From positions 434,001 through 498,000 of the forward strand of contig NZ_JAGGJA010000001.1 in assembly GCF_026229185.1 (NCBI RefSeq): 64,000 bases of DNA. The letters run 5' to 3'. Numbering within the stretch: the stretch's first letter is position 1; each line of letters starts with the position of its first letter. Position numbers and translations under genes: made by a program. This document shows, in pieces, positions 8,859 through 17,676 of this stretch. Origin of the DNA: Fodinibius salsisoli. GTDB lineage: Bacteria > Bacteroidota > Rhodothermia > Balneolales > Balneolaceae. Below the pieces are notes generated by a model. It had not been told where the DNA came from, did not search any database, and saw only the letters and a list, made by a program, of their open reading frames with translations.

Positions 8859-9341
8859 TTAAGCTGATTTTTCAAGTGCTTTACTTCGGGTCATCTCTTT
8901 ACTTATTTTTTTGCAGAAATCAGACATAATATCACACTCTTCTTCGGTAAAAAGTTGCCCCATACGTTCCAGGTAACCAATATAAGCTTCACGTGCTTTG
9001 TCAAAGATAGCGATACCTTTATCAGTAATTTTGGCAATTGAAACGCGGGCATCTTTTTCGCAACGGTAGCGGGTTACATATCCTTCATCTTCCAGGCGGT
9101 CAATCAGGCGGGTTACATCAGGACAGGTATCCACCAGGCCGTCGATAATTTCTCCTCTGGAGCGACCTTCCGGATGGGCTTCTTTCAGGATATACAAGAC
9201 GCCCAGTTGTGATCGGCTGATCCCAAAATCGGAGGAGATGGAATCCAGATCATGCCGAATAGAACAAGCTGCCTCCAATAAATTATGGATGGTTTCTCGT
9301 TCTACCTTGGTCGATTCGCTATTTTTTATAAATTGCCCCAT
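8859..9341 (-). CDS. MarR-family transcriptional regulator
   Basis: This 160-residue protein has the winged-helix layout of MarR: a helical N-terminus for dimer formation, HTH segment FGISRSQLGVLYILKEAHPEGRSRGEIIDGL near residues 40-70, then CPDVTRLIDRLEDEGYVTRYRCEKDARVSIAKIT, which is the recognition helix plus wing. ATG 9341 is preferred; a GTG lies two codons upstream. The gene points toward the RND operon on the same strand with a dyad-filled gap between, which suggests that it represses the pump and responds to a small phenolic or drug-like ligand. That is inferred from family and context. Confidence 0.92.
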   Translation of the reverse strand: MGQFIKNSESTKVERETIHNLLEAACSIRHDLDSISSDFGISRSQLGVLYILKEAHPEGRSRGEIIDGLVDTCPDVTRLIDRLEDEGYVTRYRCEKDARVSIAKITDKGIAIFDKAREAYIGYLERMGQLFTEEECDIMSDFCKKISKEMTRSKALEKSA

Positions 9342-9532
9342 ATGCACTGAGTCTGTTTAGAATAAATACTACTTAATATTAAACTATTTTTCAATGCTAA
9401 TCATTTCGTCACTTACGCTGGATTCGTTAAACGCCATTTAAGCGATAAATATTGCTTTCAACGTATCCAAAGCCGGTTAATACCCTATTTTGCCTTCATC
9501 ATCATAAACCACAATCGTAGTATCTCCTAGGA

Positions 9533-10441
9533 CTATTCTTCAAAACGATCGTAAATCTGCTGCTGTTTTTCTTTTAATAACTGGGTAAAGTGTCGGATAT
9601 ATGACGGAGTGTGCTGATCTTTCAGTGTAGCGATTTTCCACTTTCGTAAAAGTCCTTGTCTTGTCAATGGCAGGTAGCTTAATGCTGTGTGGTTCAGGTG
9701 ATTACTGGCCATCCAGTAGGGCATAACGGTGACACCAAGATCGGCCCGTACCATCTCCAAAGCGGCTCCGGTCAGCTGTACATAAGTAATATTTGCAGGC
9801 GTGATATTATATCTTTTTAGAACTTTCTGGTTCAGCGTACTGGACTCAAAATTTTTGGAGTGGGTGATCAGCGTCTCCTCTTTAAAATCGCTGGGAAGAA
9901 CGACCTCCTTCTCACTGAACGGGTGATCGGCATTAAAAATAGTGACCAACTCATCATCCAGTAGCTTTGTATACCGGATATTCGAATCTTTAACCGCCTC
10001 ATGCACCAGTGCCACATCCAGTTCTCCTTCCAAAAGATTTTTTATCGTTGACGTATCACTGTCCGTCTTAATTTCTATCTCTACTTTGGGATACCGCTTA
10101 TTAAACGCCTTAATGATGGGTGGCAGCCAGTGATAGGAGGTATAACATTCGGTGCTCAGGCGAATCAAACCCGATTCTCCATCCATCAGTTGAGCAATTT
10201 CTCTTCTCGTTTTGCTGAGTTCATCCAGAATTTTTCGGGCAGATTCCAGTACCTTTTCCCCGGCCTGTGTCAATACAAGCTTCTTGTTAATCCGATTGAA
10301 AACCGATGCGCCCAACTCTTCTTCCAGCTTTCGCAACTGGTGGCTGAGCGCAGATTGTGACAGATGCAGTTGCTCTGCTGCACCGGTAAGGCTTCCTTCC
10401 TCGGAAACAGCTTTGACTAATTTTAGGTGGCGTAACTCCAT
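9533..10441 (-). CDS. LysR-family transcriptional regulator
   Basis: This 302-residue protein has the LysR N-terminal winged HTH (HLKLVKAVSEEGSLTGAAEQLHLSQSALSHQLRKLEEELG at residues 4-43), the linker helix, and a periplasmic-binding-protein-like effector domain from about residue 90 (GLIRLSTECYTSYHWLP). The N-terminal part and CYTSYHWLP resemble MetR-type regulators, but no methionine pathway gene is nearby. It is divergent from the MdaB-like gene at 10812, which LysR regulators usually control. The ligand is unknown. Confidence 0.92.
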   Translation of the reverse strand: MELRHLKLVKAVSEEGSLTGAAEQLHLSQSALSHQLRKLEEELGASVFNRINKKLVLTQAGEKVLESARKILDELSKTRREIAQLMDGESGLIRLSTECYTSYHWLPPIIKAFNKRYPKVEIEIKTDSDTSTIKNLLEGELDVALVHEAVKDSNIRYTKLLDDELVTIFNADHPFSEKEVVLPSDFKEETLITHSKNFESSTLNQKVLKRYNITPANITYVQLTGAALEMVRADLGVTVMPYWMASNHLNHTALSYLPLTRQGLLRKWKIATLKDQHTPSYIRHFTQLLKEKQQQIYDRFEE

Positions 10442-10811
10442 GAGTTCAACATTTGATCGCTTACCTATTAATTATTTTCAACCAAAATATAAAAACAATT
10501 CATTTTATTCATACATATGCGACTGATATCATGTTATCAGAAACAAAACCGATTGCCGGGTGACACTCTGGCAAAAATGAAATCGTCGTTACAATGCCAA
10601 AATTCAACAACTCTGATAACCGAACAGAAGCTGCTGAAGTAAAGATTAACAACAGAGAGAAAGCTCCTAATAGCGATAACGCCGCTAACTGCAAGTCGTT
10701 ATCGGATGGTTGCTCAATAACTAAATTACCAGTGTTCTCTTATGAAAGCTTAGCCCGATTGAAGTAGTGCATAACAGACAGCTATAATCCTAAAATTTAC
10801 CTAAAACACCC
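10442..10811. promoter_or_regulatory. divergent LysR / mdaB control region
   Basis: This 370-bp gap holds two clear dyads. CTGATA (10523-10528) pairs with TATCAG (10535-10540). CGATAACG (10674-10681) pairs with CGTTATCG (10697-10704), with 15 bp between the arms. The words CTGATA and GATAAC recur across the gap. LysR proteins bind such interrupted dyads (T-N11-A type), so these are candidate regulatory sites. A 61-codon open frame on the minus strand here (10509-10694) lacks any support as a gene. Confidence 0.45.
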
Positions 10812-11423
10812 ATGGAAAACGTTTTTATCATCAATGGAGGGCAAAAATTTGCTCATGCCAAAGGAAAATTCAATCGGACAATTACAGATGTTACAGCCTC
10901 ATTTTTTACCGAAATTGAAGGCTGTAACGTCATTGTCACTCATACCGACGAGCCCTATGACCCGGAGGACGAAGTCGACAAATTTATTGATGCTGATATC
11001 ATCATCTACCACACGCCCATTTATTGGTTTCAACTTCCTCACGGACTTAAAAAATATTTTGATGTGGTATTCCGCGAGGGGCACTACAACGGCATCTGGA
11101 CCAACGATGGGCGTTCGTCAAAAAATCCAGAGATCAATTACGGCACAGGCGGACTTTTAACGGATAAAAAATACATGCTCACCACCAGCTGGAATGCCCC
11201 GAAAGGCGCCTTCACCATTCCCGACGAATTTTTTATGCAAAAAGGTGTGGATGAAGGTCCGATGTTTGGATTTCATCGAATGAACGCTTACCTCGGTATG
11301 GAAAAATTGGAAAGTTTCCACTTTCATGACATTGTTAAAAATGGGGAGATGGAAACCTTTAAAAAAGAATACAAAATCCATCTAAAACATACCTTTGCTG
11401 CCCAACATGCCGCAATTAGTTAG
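10812..11423 (+). CDS. mdaB: NAD(P)H quinone oxidoreductase, MdaB-like
   Basis: This 203-residue flavodoxin-fold protein aligns by eye along its whole length with E. coli MdaB: FIINGGQKFAHAKGKFN at the FAD-phosphate loop, then HTPIYWFQLPHGLKKYFDVVF, NYGTGGLLTDKKYMLTTSWN and a C-terminal GPMFGFHRMNAYLGMEKL. MdaB reduces quinones by two electrons using NADPH and protects against quinone and oxidative stress. It is divergent from a LysR gene, a common arrangement for inducible quinone reductases. The end overlaps the convergent broken AraC gene by 8 bp. Confidence 0.92.
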   Translation: MENVFIINGGQKFAHAKGKFNRTITDVTASFFTEIEGCNVIVTHTDEPYDPEDEVDKFIDADIIIYHTPIYWFQLPHGLKKYFDVVFREGHYNGIWTNDGRSSKNPEINYGTGGLLTDKKYMLTTSWNAPKGAFTIPDEFFMQKGVDEGPMFGFHRMNAYLGMEKLESFHFHDIVKNGEMETFKKEYKIHLKHTFAAQHAAIS

Positions 11424-12273
11424 TCGCGTTAGCCCCAGATAATTGCATCCGGTAATCGGTAGGACTTTCTCCGCTATACTTTTTAAAAAACTTGTTCAAA
11501 TGACTCGCATCGAAAAAGCCAAAATCCATTGCAATTTCATTGATGGAGTCTTGGCTATAGCGGAGCCGCTGTTCAATTAATTTGTACCGATATTCACCAA
11601 TATAATCACTCAGGGTTGTGCCAACATTTCGCTTAAAATACGATCCGATATAGTTTTGGGATAAATAAAATTGATTGGCCATATTTTCTGTATTCAAAGC
11701 ATCAGGATCATGAATATTGCATTCTATGTAGTACAGTATAGATTCTATTTTTGAGGTATCATCCTCCCCAGAAATTTTATGAGGCCGTGATTGATTGCGC
11801 TTGATCAGCGTCAGTATCACTGAGAATAGTTGAAAAATGGTTTCTTTATACCGCTTTGCAGACCGGCGACATTCCATGGATATCATCTCCATTAGCTTAC
11901 GGGTCATCGCTATGTCCTCGGCAGAATTAATGAGGCTCCCGTGGGATATTTGTGACTTTCGAAGAAGCAGGTCTATCTCTCGATTCCAGTGTTCGGGCAC
12001 CTGAAATGTATTGTTGGAAACATATAGCTGTGTGAACTTGAAGTAGATAAAACGCGTGGTTTAATCGACTTTAAACTCATGAAAATCTTCTGGCCGGAGC
12101 AAGAAAAGATCTCCACTCGTATAATCCATTTTATGCTCATCAACAATATGCTTTCCGCTCCCATACATGATGAAGATAATTTCAAAATGGTTATGCCGGT
12201 GTTTCGGGTGATCCCAGTTATCCGTCTCAAAATCTTCAATGATGAAAGGATCAAACTGTACGTATCGCTTCAT
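11416..12273 (-). pseudogene. AraC-family regulator interrupted by one in-frame stop
   Basis: Read from ATG 12273, the first 70 codons encode an AraC-type cupin domain (MKRYVQFDPFIIEDFETD, HPKHRHNHFEIIFI, GDLFLLRPEDFHEFKVD). A TAA at 12061-12063 stops it. The same frame then continues without shift as TTRFIYFKFTQLYV and on to a full AraC DNA-binding domain (MANQFYLSQNYIGSYFKR, FGFFDASHLNKFFKKYSGES). Removing that one codon gives a normal 285-residue AraC protein that aligns with the intact relative at 17677-18513. The stop is one base from Glu, Gln or Lys codons. It is therefore a recent nonsense mutation, a read-through stop, or a base-call error. The gene is divergent from the aldo/keto reductase. 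Confidence 0.88.
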
Positions 12274-12401
12274 TTTGCTGTCTATTTACAAAAGGATATC
12301 AAAATTATACAACGGTCGGCATTTCCTCGCGCCGTTTATTGAGGTACGACACTGCGTGGTGACAGTTTTAATCAGAATCTGCAAACAAAACTTACATAAA
12401 A

Positions 12402-13460
12402 ATGGATTCACAATCTGACAACAATATGGAGTATCGAAATCTTGGCGCGTCGGGACTGAAAGTGCCTGCCCTGAGCTTTGGAGCCGGAACCTTTGGCGGA
12501 CGGGGACCGCTGTTCAGTCACTGGGGCGATACTACTGTAGCCGAAGCACGCAAGTTAATCGACATCTGCCTGGAGGCGGGTGTAAATTTATTTGATACGG
12601 CGGACGTCTATTCTAATGGGGCTTCAGAAGAAATCCTGGGCCAAGCTCTTAAAGGGCGACGCGATCAACTCATGATCTCCACCAAAACAACCCTGCCCAT
12701 GAGTGAAGGTCCCAATGATGCCGGGCCCTCACGATCTCGTTTGCTCCGAGCCGTAGATGCTTCCCTGAGTCGCCTCCAAACCGACTACATCGATCTGCTA
12801 CAGATCCACGCTTTTGATGCAAAAACCCCGATCAAAGAAGTCCTTGCCACGCTTGATGGTCTGATTCGCGCCGGCAAAGTGCGCTATGTGGGTGTCTCTA
12901 ACTTCTCGGGCTGGCAGCTGATGAAATCACTTGCCATCTCAGAGAAGTACGGTTACCCGCGCTATGTTGTCAACCAAAGCTATTACTCACTTGTGGGACG
13001 AGATTATGAGTGGGAACTCATGCCGCTGGGCCAAGATCAAGGTGTTGGCGCGATGGTCTGGAGTCCGCTGGGCTGGGGACGTCTGACCGGTAAAATCCGC
13101 CGCGACCAGCCGCTACCTGAAAAAAGCCGCCTGCATAAGACTGCCGATGCCGGGCCCCCTGTCGATGAGGAGTTATTGTATGATGTGGTTGATGTTATGG
13201 ATGAAATTGCGGAAGAGACGGGCAAGTCGATTCCGCAAATTGCCATCAACTGGTTACTTCAACGACCCACGGTTTCATCAATAATTATCGGTGCCCGAAA
13301 TGAAAAACAGCTGCGAGATAATCTCGGGGCAGTCGGCTGGAATCTTACTTCCGACCAGGTATCCCGGCTGGATAAAGTCAGCAAGAAAACAGCCGCTTAT
13401 CCCTACTGGCCCTACCGGCGACAGGAAGGATTTAGGCAGCTTAATCCGCCGTTAGTCTAA
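12402..13460 (+). CDS. aldo/keto reductase family oxidoreductase
   Basis: This 352-residue TIM-barrel enzyme reduces aldehydes or ketones with NADPH. The family motifs are present: NLGASGLKVPALSFGAGTFGG at the N-terminus, GVNLFDTADVYSNGASEEILGQAL with the catalytic Asp and Tyr, LMISTKTTLP with the catalytic Lys, DYIDLLQIHAFD with the His, and the cofactor loop PTVSSIIIGARNEKQLRDN. It resembles the YajO/YhdN-like group. A second ATG at 12426 (MEYRNLGASG) matches the usual family start better; neither has a clear ribosome site. It heads a run of redox genes on the plus strand. Confidence 0.93.
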   Translation: MDSQSDNNMEYRNLGASGLKVPALSFGAGTFGGRGPLFSHWGDTTVAEARKLIDICLEAGVNLFDTADVYSNGASEEILGQALKGRRDQLMISTKTTLPMSEGPNDAGPSRSRLLRAVDASLSRLQTDYIDLLQIHAFDAKTPIKEVLATLDGLIRAGKVRYVGVSNFSGWQLMKSLAISEKYGYPRYVVNQSYYSLVGRDYEWELMPLGQDQGVGAMVWSPLGWGRLTGKIRRDQPLPEKSRLHKTADAGPPVDEELLYDVVDVMDEIAEETGKSIPQIAINWLLQRPTVSSIIIGARNEKQLRDNLGAVGWNLTSDQVSRLDKVSKKTAAYPYWPYRRQEGFRQLNPPLV

Positions 13461-13494
13461 CCTCCCATCAAAATTCAATAAAATCATTTATCCT

Positions 13495-13710
13495 ATGAGT
13501 AGCGATTCCAATATTCTATTTACTTCTCATTCATTAGGACCTTACGAAACAAAAAACCGAATTGTGATGCCGCCCATGACTCGTTCTCGGGCAGGCAAAG
13601 GCAATATCCCAACTGATCTGATGGCTCGTTATTATCAACAGCGAGCAGATGCCGGTCTGGTTATAACCGAAGGTACACAAATCAGTCATAGGCTTGCTTT
13701 TTGGGTATAG
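13495..13710 (+). pseudogene. old-yellow-enzyme family alkene reductase, truncated remnant
   Basis: This 71-codon frame begins as a normal NADH:flavin oxidoreductase of the NemA/OYE type: LGPYETKNRIVMPPMTRSRA, then LMARYYQQRADAGLVITEGT, which carry the FMN-binding strand ends. After EGTQIS the protein leaves the family sequence (HRLAFWV) and stops. About 290 residues of the usual ~360 are missing, including the catalytic Tyr and most of the barrel. I see no trace of the rest in the 122 bp that follow, so a 3' deletion is likely. It lies 34 bp after the aldo/keto reductase gene. Confidence 0.85.
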
Positions 13711-13832
13711 CATTCATTGAATTTATGTTCAGCTACCCCAATAAACCGCCATTTCTTACCAAATGTTAAAAGAAAAGACTGCTCTGGTCTTTATCTTGGT
13801 AGTGTCATTTTAATTCTAAGCTAACCAACACT

Positions 13833-14864
13833 ATGGAAGGTAAACCAAACAAAGTGCTCCTCACCGGGGTTACCGGATTCTTGGGATCACACACGACTAT
13901 TCAACTGCTGGAAAAAGGATATGAAGTCACCGGCACACTGCGAAGTATGGACCGGGCGAAAAGTATCAAAAAGATAATCGGCCGGCATACTTCGCATATG
14001 GACCGTTTGCATTTCGCCAAAGCCGATCTGACAGATGACCAGGTTTGGGATACGCTAATGCCCGGCATGGATTTCGTTCAACATATCGCCTCTCCTTTTC
14101 CACGAGAGCTCCCGGACCACGAAGACGACCTGATCATCCCGGCCAAAAACGGTGCCCTAAATGTACTCAAAGCCGCGGCGGACCATAATGTAAAAAGAGT
14201 GGTGCTCACTTCATCAATCGGTTCCATTGTTTACGGCAGGACGAACGGTAATCGTGGCGGTATGTATTCCGAATCTGACTGGACGAACATCCAAAATACA
14301 GAGGATACAACCCCTTACTTTCGCAGCAAAACCATCGCCGAAAAGGCCGCCTGGCAATTCATGGAACAAGATCGCAGTGAAATGGAACTGGCAACCGTCT
14401 GTCCGGGCGCTATACTCGGGCCGGTACTAGAGAAGGATTTCGGAACCTCAGCCAATATCATCATAAAAGTGATGGATGGCAGCATGCCTGCCCTGCCCAA
14501 CCTCGGCTTTGACATTGTGGATGTACGATCTGTTTCCGACCTGCAGATCCGGGCGATGGAACACCCTGAAGCTGCCAACGAACGCTTTATTGGCTCGGCT
14601 GGGTTTCTAAAATTAAAAGAGATAGCCGATATGCTACGGCAGGAGTATCCTGACAAAAAAATCCCAAAACGGACACTGCCTAACTTCTTAGTTCAACTGT
14701 TCTCCTATTTTGATGCTTCACTCCAGCCGGTGCTCATCGATCTGGGAGTGGAACGAAAAGTTGATCACTCGAAAGCTAAAAATTTGTTAGGTTGGGAGCC
14801 GTTACCCAACCGCAAAGCCGTACTCTCCTGTGCCAAAAGCATCAACAAGTTGGAACTGGCATAA
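13833..14864 (+). CDS. NAD(P)-dependent epimerase/reductase (dihydroflavonol-4-reductase-like SDR)
   Basis: This 343-residue extended short-chain dehydrogenase has the Rossmann motif VLLTGVTGFLGSH near residue 8, an Arg in GTLRSMDRA that favours NADP, and the catalytic YFRSK (YxxxK) near residue 167 after VVLTSSIGSI. The closest family by pattern is the dihydroflavonol-4-reductase/aldehyde reductase group that reduces carbonyls. It follows the OYE remnant and precedes a Crp-type regulator by 18 bp. The substrate is unknown. Confidence 0.9.
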   Translation: MEGKPNKVLLTGVTGFLGSHTTIQLLEKGYEVTGTLRSMDRAKSIKKIIGRHTSHMDRLHFAKADLTDDQVWDTLMPGMDFVQHIASPFPRELPDHEDDLIIPAKNGALNVLKAAADHNVKRVVLTSSIGSIVYGRTNGNRGGMYSESDWTNIQNTEDTTPYFRSKTIAEKAAWQFMEQDRSEMELATVCPGAILGPVLEKDFGTSANIIIKVMDGSMPALPNLGFDIVDVRSVSDLQIRAMEHPEAANERFIGSAGFLKLKEIADMLRQEYPDKKIPKRTLPNFLVQLFSYFDASLQPVLIDLGVERKVDHSKAKNLLGWEPLPNRKAVLSCAKSINKLELA

Positions 14865-14882
14865 ATCTTATTGCTAATAACT

Positions 14883-15452
14883 ATGGAAAACCTGATTAAC
14901 GCCCTGAGCTTTGGAGGCATTCTATCTGATGGAGCGCTGGAATATGTAGCGGGATTCTTTGAAGCCAAGATCTACAATCCGGGCGATCATTTCCTGTCCA
15001 TCGGCAAGAGGTCCAACCGTATTGGTTTTGTGGATGAAGGAATTTTTCGGGCCTATACCGTTGGGGGTGATGTGGAGGAAGCAACGAAATACTTTATTCG
15101 AAAAAACCAGTTTGCTGTAGAAATCGAAAGTTTTTACGAGAATGAACCCAGCAGTTCCGCCATCCAGGCTGTGACGCAAAGCAAGACCTTGGTTATTCAG
15201 CGCAGAACCTGGCACAGGCTCTGTGAGGAAGTCCCAAAGCTTTACATTCTCACTAAAAGTTTAACCGAGGCGGCGCTCCTTAACAAAATAAAGGATAATG
15301 AATTCCTGCATTTTGGCTCTGCCAAAGATAAATACCTCGAATTCATAAACAGATATCCCAATCTGGCTGTGAAAGTCCCTCAGCAATACATCGCTTCCTA
15401 CCTGCAAATTACCCCGCAATCCCTCAGCAGAATACGTCGGGAATTAGCATGA
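14883..15452 (+). CDS. Crp/Fnr-family transcriptional regulator
   Basis: This protein of 189 residues has a cyclic-nucleotide-binding-like cupin domain (FFEAKIYNPGDHFLSIGKRSNRIGFVDEGIFRAYTVGGDVEEATKYF spans its core) and a short C-terminal helix-turn-helix ending in VPQQYIASYLQITPQSLSRIRREL. This compact form is common in Bacteroidota. It lacks Fnr-type iron-sulfur cysteines, and no cAMP-binding Arg set is obvious, so the signal is unknown. I chose ATG 14883; an ATG four codons earlier is nearly inside the stop of the previous gene. It is likely the last gene of the redox run. Confidence 0.88.
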   Translation: MENLINALSFGGILSDGALEYVAGFFEAKIYNPGDHFLSIGKRSNRIGFVDEGIFRAYTVGGDVEEATKYFIRKNQFAVEIESFYENEPSSSAIQAVTQSKTLVIQRRTWHRLCEEVPKLYILTKSLTEAALLNKIKDNEFLHFGSAKDKYLEFINRYPNLAVKVPQQYIASYLQITPQSLSRIRRELA

Positions 15453-15597
15453 GGCTTATAACTGCTTATCTATCCACTGATTCTTCGAGCGCTGTCGTCC
15501 ATTTACAAAGAAACTATAATATTTCATACCGTTCTTGCCCGGTATTTCATCAGTAACCCTTTAATGATCAGGCTACAGATAGTCAATTAAGATGCAC

Positions 15598-16362
15598 TTA
15601 TAGCCGCTCCACGGCCCATAAAATACCATTTGAAACCATGTTTAAAAATTCTTCCTGCCGGTATATCTCGTTATGATGTCCCAATGTAGTGGCAAAAACT
15701 CGTGTTTGTGTACTATCAACTTCGTGGGTCCAGGTAACGGGTTGATAGGTTCCTGTTTCTTCGCCATAAGCTCGCGCCAGCAGGGTGATATCTCCCCATA
15801 TTTTCTCGGCAATAAAAACTTCATCCTCCGGGATAGCAAACGTTTTGGGCAGGCCTTTCATAATGGGATGGTCGGGAGCCATATTTTCAATCTCCGGTCT
15901 ACTTTCATCTTCCGAAACCATCGATTGGTAGCCCATAAACGTAAACCAGGGATCGGCAGGCTGGGCATAGCGGTAACTCTGGATTGCTGCGTGAACAAGC
16001 ACCGCTGGCGTACCCCTGTGCTCTTCAACGAACCGAGCCAGAAAATCGCCATCCCGCATACGGGCAAAGCCTGTGTTATGGACTACTACGTCGTATTGAT
16101 CCGCCCAATTGGCCTGCTCGAATATTGATACTTTATGCGCAGGACTTCCCTCACCTTCATGGATAACCGTCCATTCGATCTGGCTGCCCAGCCGCTTTTT
16201 GATGCCTTCTGTGAGTAGTTTTTCCTGGGCTTCATAATCATGCCAGCCACCACCTGTAATAAGTAGCGCTTTTATCGGAGAGTCCTGACTATTCGCTGAA
16301 GGTGCTGTTGCCATTAAAAAAAACAGTACCAGCAAAGACAAAAGAAGAGAGCTGTTATTCAT
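15598..16362 (-). CDS. secreted ThuA-like domain protein
   Basis: This 254-residue protein has a Sec signal peptide (hydrophobic LLLSLLVLFFLMATAPSANSQ) and then a ThuA/class I glutamine-amidotransferase-like fold: IKALLITGGGWHDYEAQ, DVVVHNTGFARM, GTPAVLVHAAIQSY, and near the end TRVFATTLGHHNEIY. ThuA-like proteins take part in sugar (trehalose and similar) metabolism, often next to dehydrogenases; the exact reaction is poorly known. No sugar operon surrounds it here. It is a single gene with gaps of 145 and 264 bp on either side, in which I see no clear features. Confidence 0.88.
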   Translation of the reverse strand: MNNSSLLLSLLVLFFLMATAPSANSQDSPIKALLITGGGWHDYEAQEKLLTEGIKKRLGSQIEWTVIHEGEGSPAHKVSIFEQANWADQYDVVVHNTGFARMRDGDFLARFVEEHRGTPAVLVHAAIQSYRYAQPADPWFTFMGYQSMVSEDESRPEIENMAPDHPIMKGLPKTFAIPEDEVFIAEKIWGDITLLARAYGEETGTYQPVTWTHEVDSTQTRVFATTLGHHNEIYRQEEFLNMVSNGILWAVERL

Positions 16363-16626
16363 TTCTACTAAAAGTGTTTCTATACAAGTGGTTATACATG
16401 TTTATGTAATAGAAGGGGTGATAGCCTTCCACTTAATCTACGATGATTCGGGCAAAATTCAATCATTTTTAATTGTGATAATATACCATTTATAGGTTTG
16501 TTTGAAATAGTAAAAGATTAAATGGTGAATAAAAATTAAATTCTGAACTTAGCCCTTAATTGCTTGAGAAGTGATGAGGGATCAAAGAAGGTATCAACTG
16601 TTTAACTCCTTAGGCTACAGCATGTT

Positions 16627-17562
16627 TCATTTAAATTTTCTCGGATTATGTTTCTGTTTGTAAGAGCCCTCCTCAATATCGTCCAAGATAGAACGGTGTT
16701 TGGGATTCCAACCCAGCAATTTTCGTGCCTTATCGGCATTGATCCGACTGTTGGCTCCAAAAGCAAAATGGGCGGCTTCAGGCCCCCATCGATCGATAGC
16801 CTCATCAATGGAAATAGACGTGGTTTCATCGCCCAAATCCAACATACGGCCAATAGCTTGGGCAATATCTTTGAGGGATGCTTCTCCATTCTCAGCATAA
16901 AAGAATGATCCAGCCGGTGCTTGCTCCATGGCCAACAAATAAAGATCGACCAGATCATCGATATGCACATGCGACCACCTGTTTGCTCCTTTGCCAATGT
17001 GAGCACCCTGCTGCTTTTCTTTGGCTAACTCAATCAGCCAGGGCACCTGTATGCTTTCTTTTTTAATACCCAGTCCTTGGCCATAAATCATAGGTGGACA
17101 TATTGCAATTGGCCGCATCCCCCTTGCTGCATAGGATAGCACCGACCGGTTGATAGCGACGCGCCCTTTTTTCTCAATAGCCGGCGAAAGGGGCATATCC
17201 TCATGGTATTCAATATCAGATTTTTCGCCACGGCTCCTGGATCCCACCAAGCTTGAGCCTGTAGTGTGGATTAAGGTTTTTTCTGTCCCTCTCAGGGCTT
17301 CCAAAATCGTTGCTACAACAAACGGGTTGTCAGCATCCGCGGCATTCACGACGGCATCGAGATTTTGGACCTGCTTCCGTATCGTTTCAACTTCATTAAT
17401 TGAGCCTGTTACCGCATTTATTCCTTGTTTTTCAACCGCTGGAACATCGTCAGCGGATCGTACTAAGCCGGTTATCTTATATCCATTTTCGAGCAGCCGG
17501 TGAGCAATAGATCCACCGATATACCCGGTTACGCCGGTGACAAAAATATCTTTAATATCCAT
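16627..17562 (-). CDS. NAD-dependent epimerase/dehydratase family protein (atypical SDR)
   Basis: This 311-residue protein has the Rossmann glycine motif FVTGVTGYIGGSIAH at the N-terminus and Arg in GLVRSADD. The usual YxxxK catalytic pair is missing: where it should lie the sequence reads KKGRVAINRSVLSYAARG. That places it with the atypical SDRs that bind NAD(P)H but often act as regulators or non-canonical reductases. The later segment WSHVHIDDLVDLYLLAME and C-terminal NADKARKLLGWNP are typical of the family. A perfect 13-bp dyad lies 3 bp before its start codon. It follows an AraC gene on the same strand. Confidence 0.88.
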   Translation of the reverse strand: MDIKDIFVTGVTGYIGGSIAHRLLENGYKITGLVRSADDVPAVEKQGINAVTGSINEVETIRKQVQNLDAVVNAADADNPFVVATILEALRGTEKTLIHTTGSSLVGSRSRGEKSDIEYHEDMPLSPAIEKKGRVAINRSVLSYAARGMRPIAICPPMIYGQGLGIKKESIQVPWLIELAKEKQQGAHIGKGANRWSHVHIDDLVDLYLLAMEQAPAGSFFYAENGEASLKDIAQAIGRMLDLGDETTSISIDEAIDRWGPEAAHFAFGANSRINADKARKLLGWNPKHRSILDDIEEGSYKQKHNPRKFK

Positions 17563-17565
17563 AAT

Positions 17566-17607
17566 CTGATAGTTTTGAGTTCATTATCATTTGTTCAAAA
17601 CTATCAG
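17566..17607 (-). promoter_or_regulatory. 13-bp perfect dyad abutting the epimerase start codon
   Basis: The arms CTGATAGTTTTGA (17566-17578) and TCAAAACTATCAG (17595-17607) are perfect inverted repeats with 16 bp between. The near arm ends only 3 bp before the start codon (17560-17562, minus strand), and no ribosome-binding site is visible between. As DNA it could be an operator; as RNA it is a stable 5' leader hairpin next to the start codon. Its T-run is not placed like a terminator. Confidence 0.65.
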
Positions 17608-17676
17608 CTGACGCTGAAGGCTGCGTAGTAATTTTGGGGGTAGTTATGGTAAAAAAACAGGCGATCAGGATTGGGC

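Noticed and set aside
10509-10694. 61-codon minus-strand gene in the LysR/mdaB gap
   Set aside because: No ribosome site or recognisable domain, and the frame spans the dyads of a divergent promoter region.
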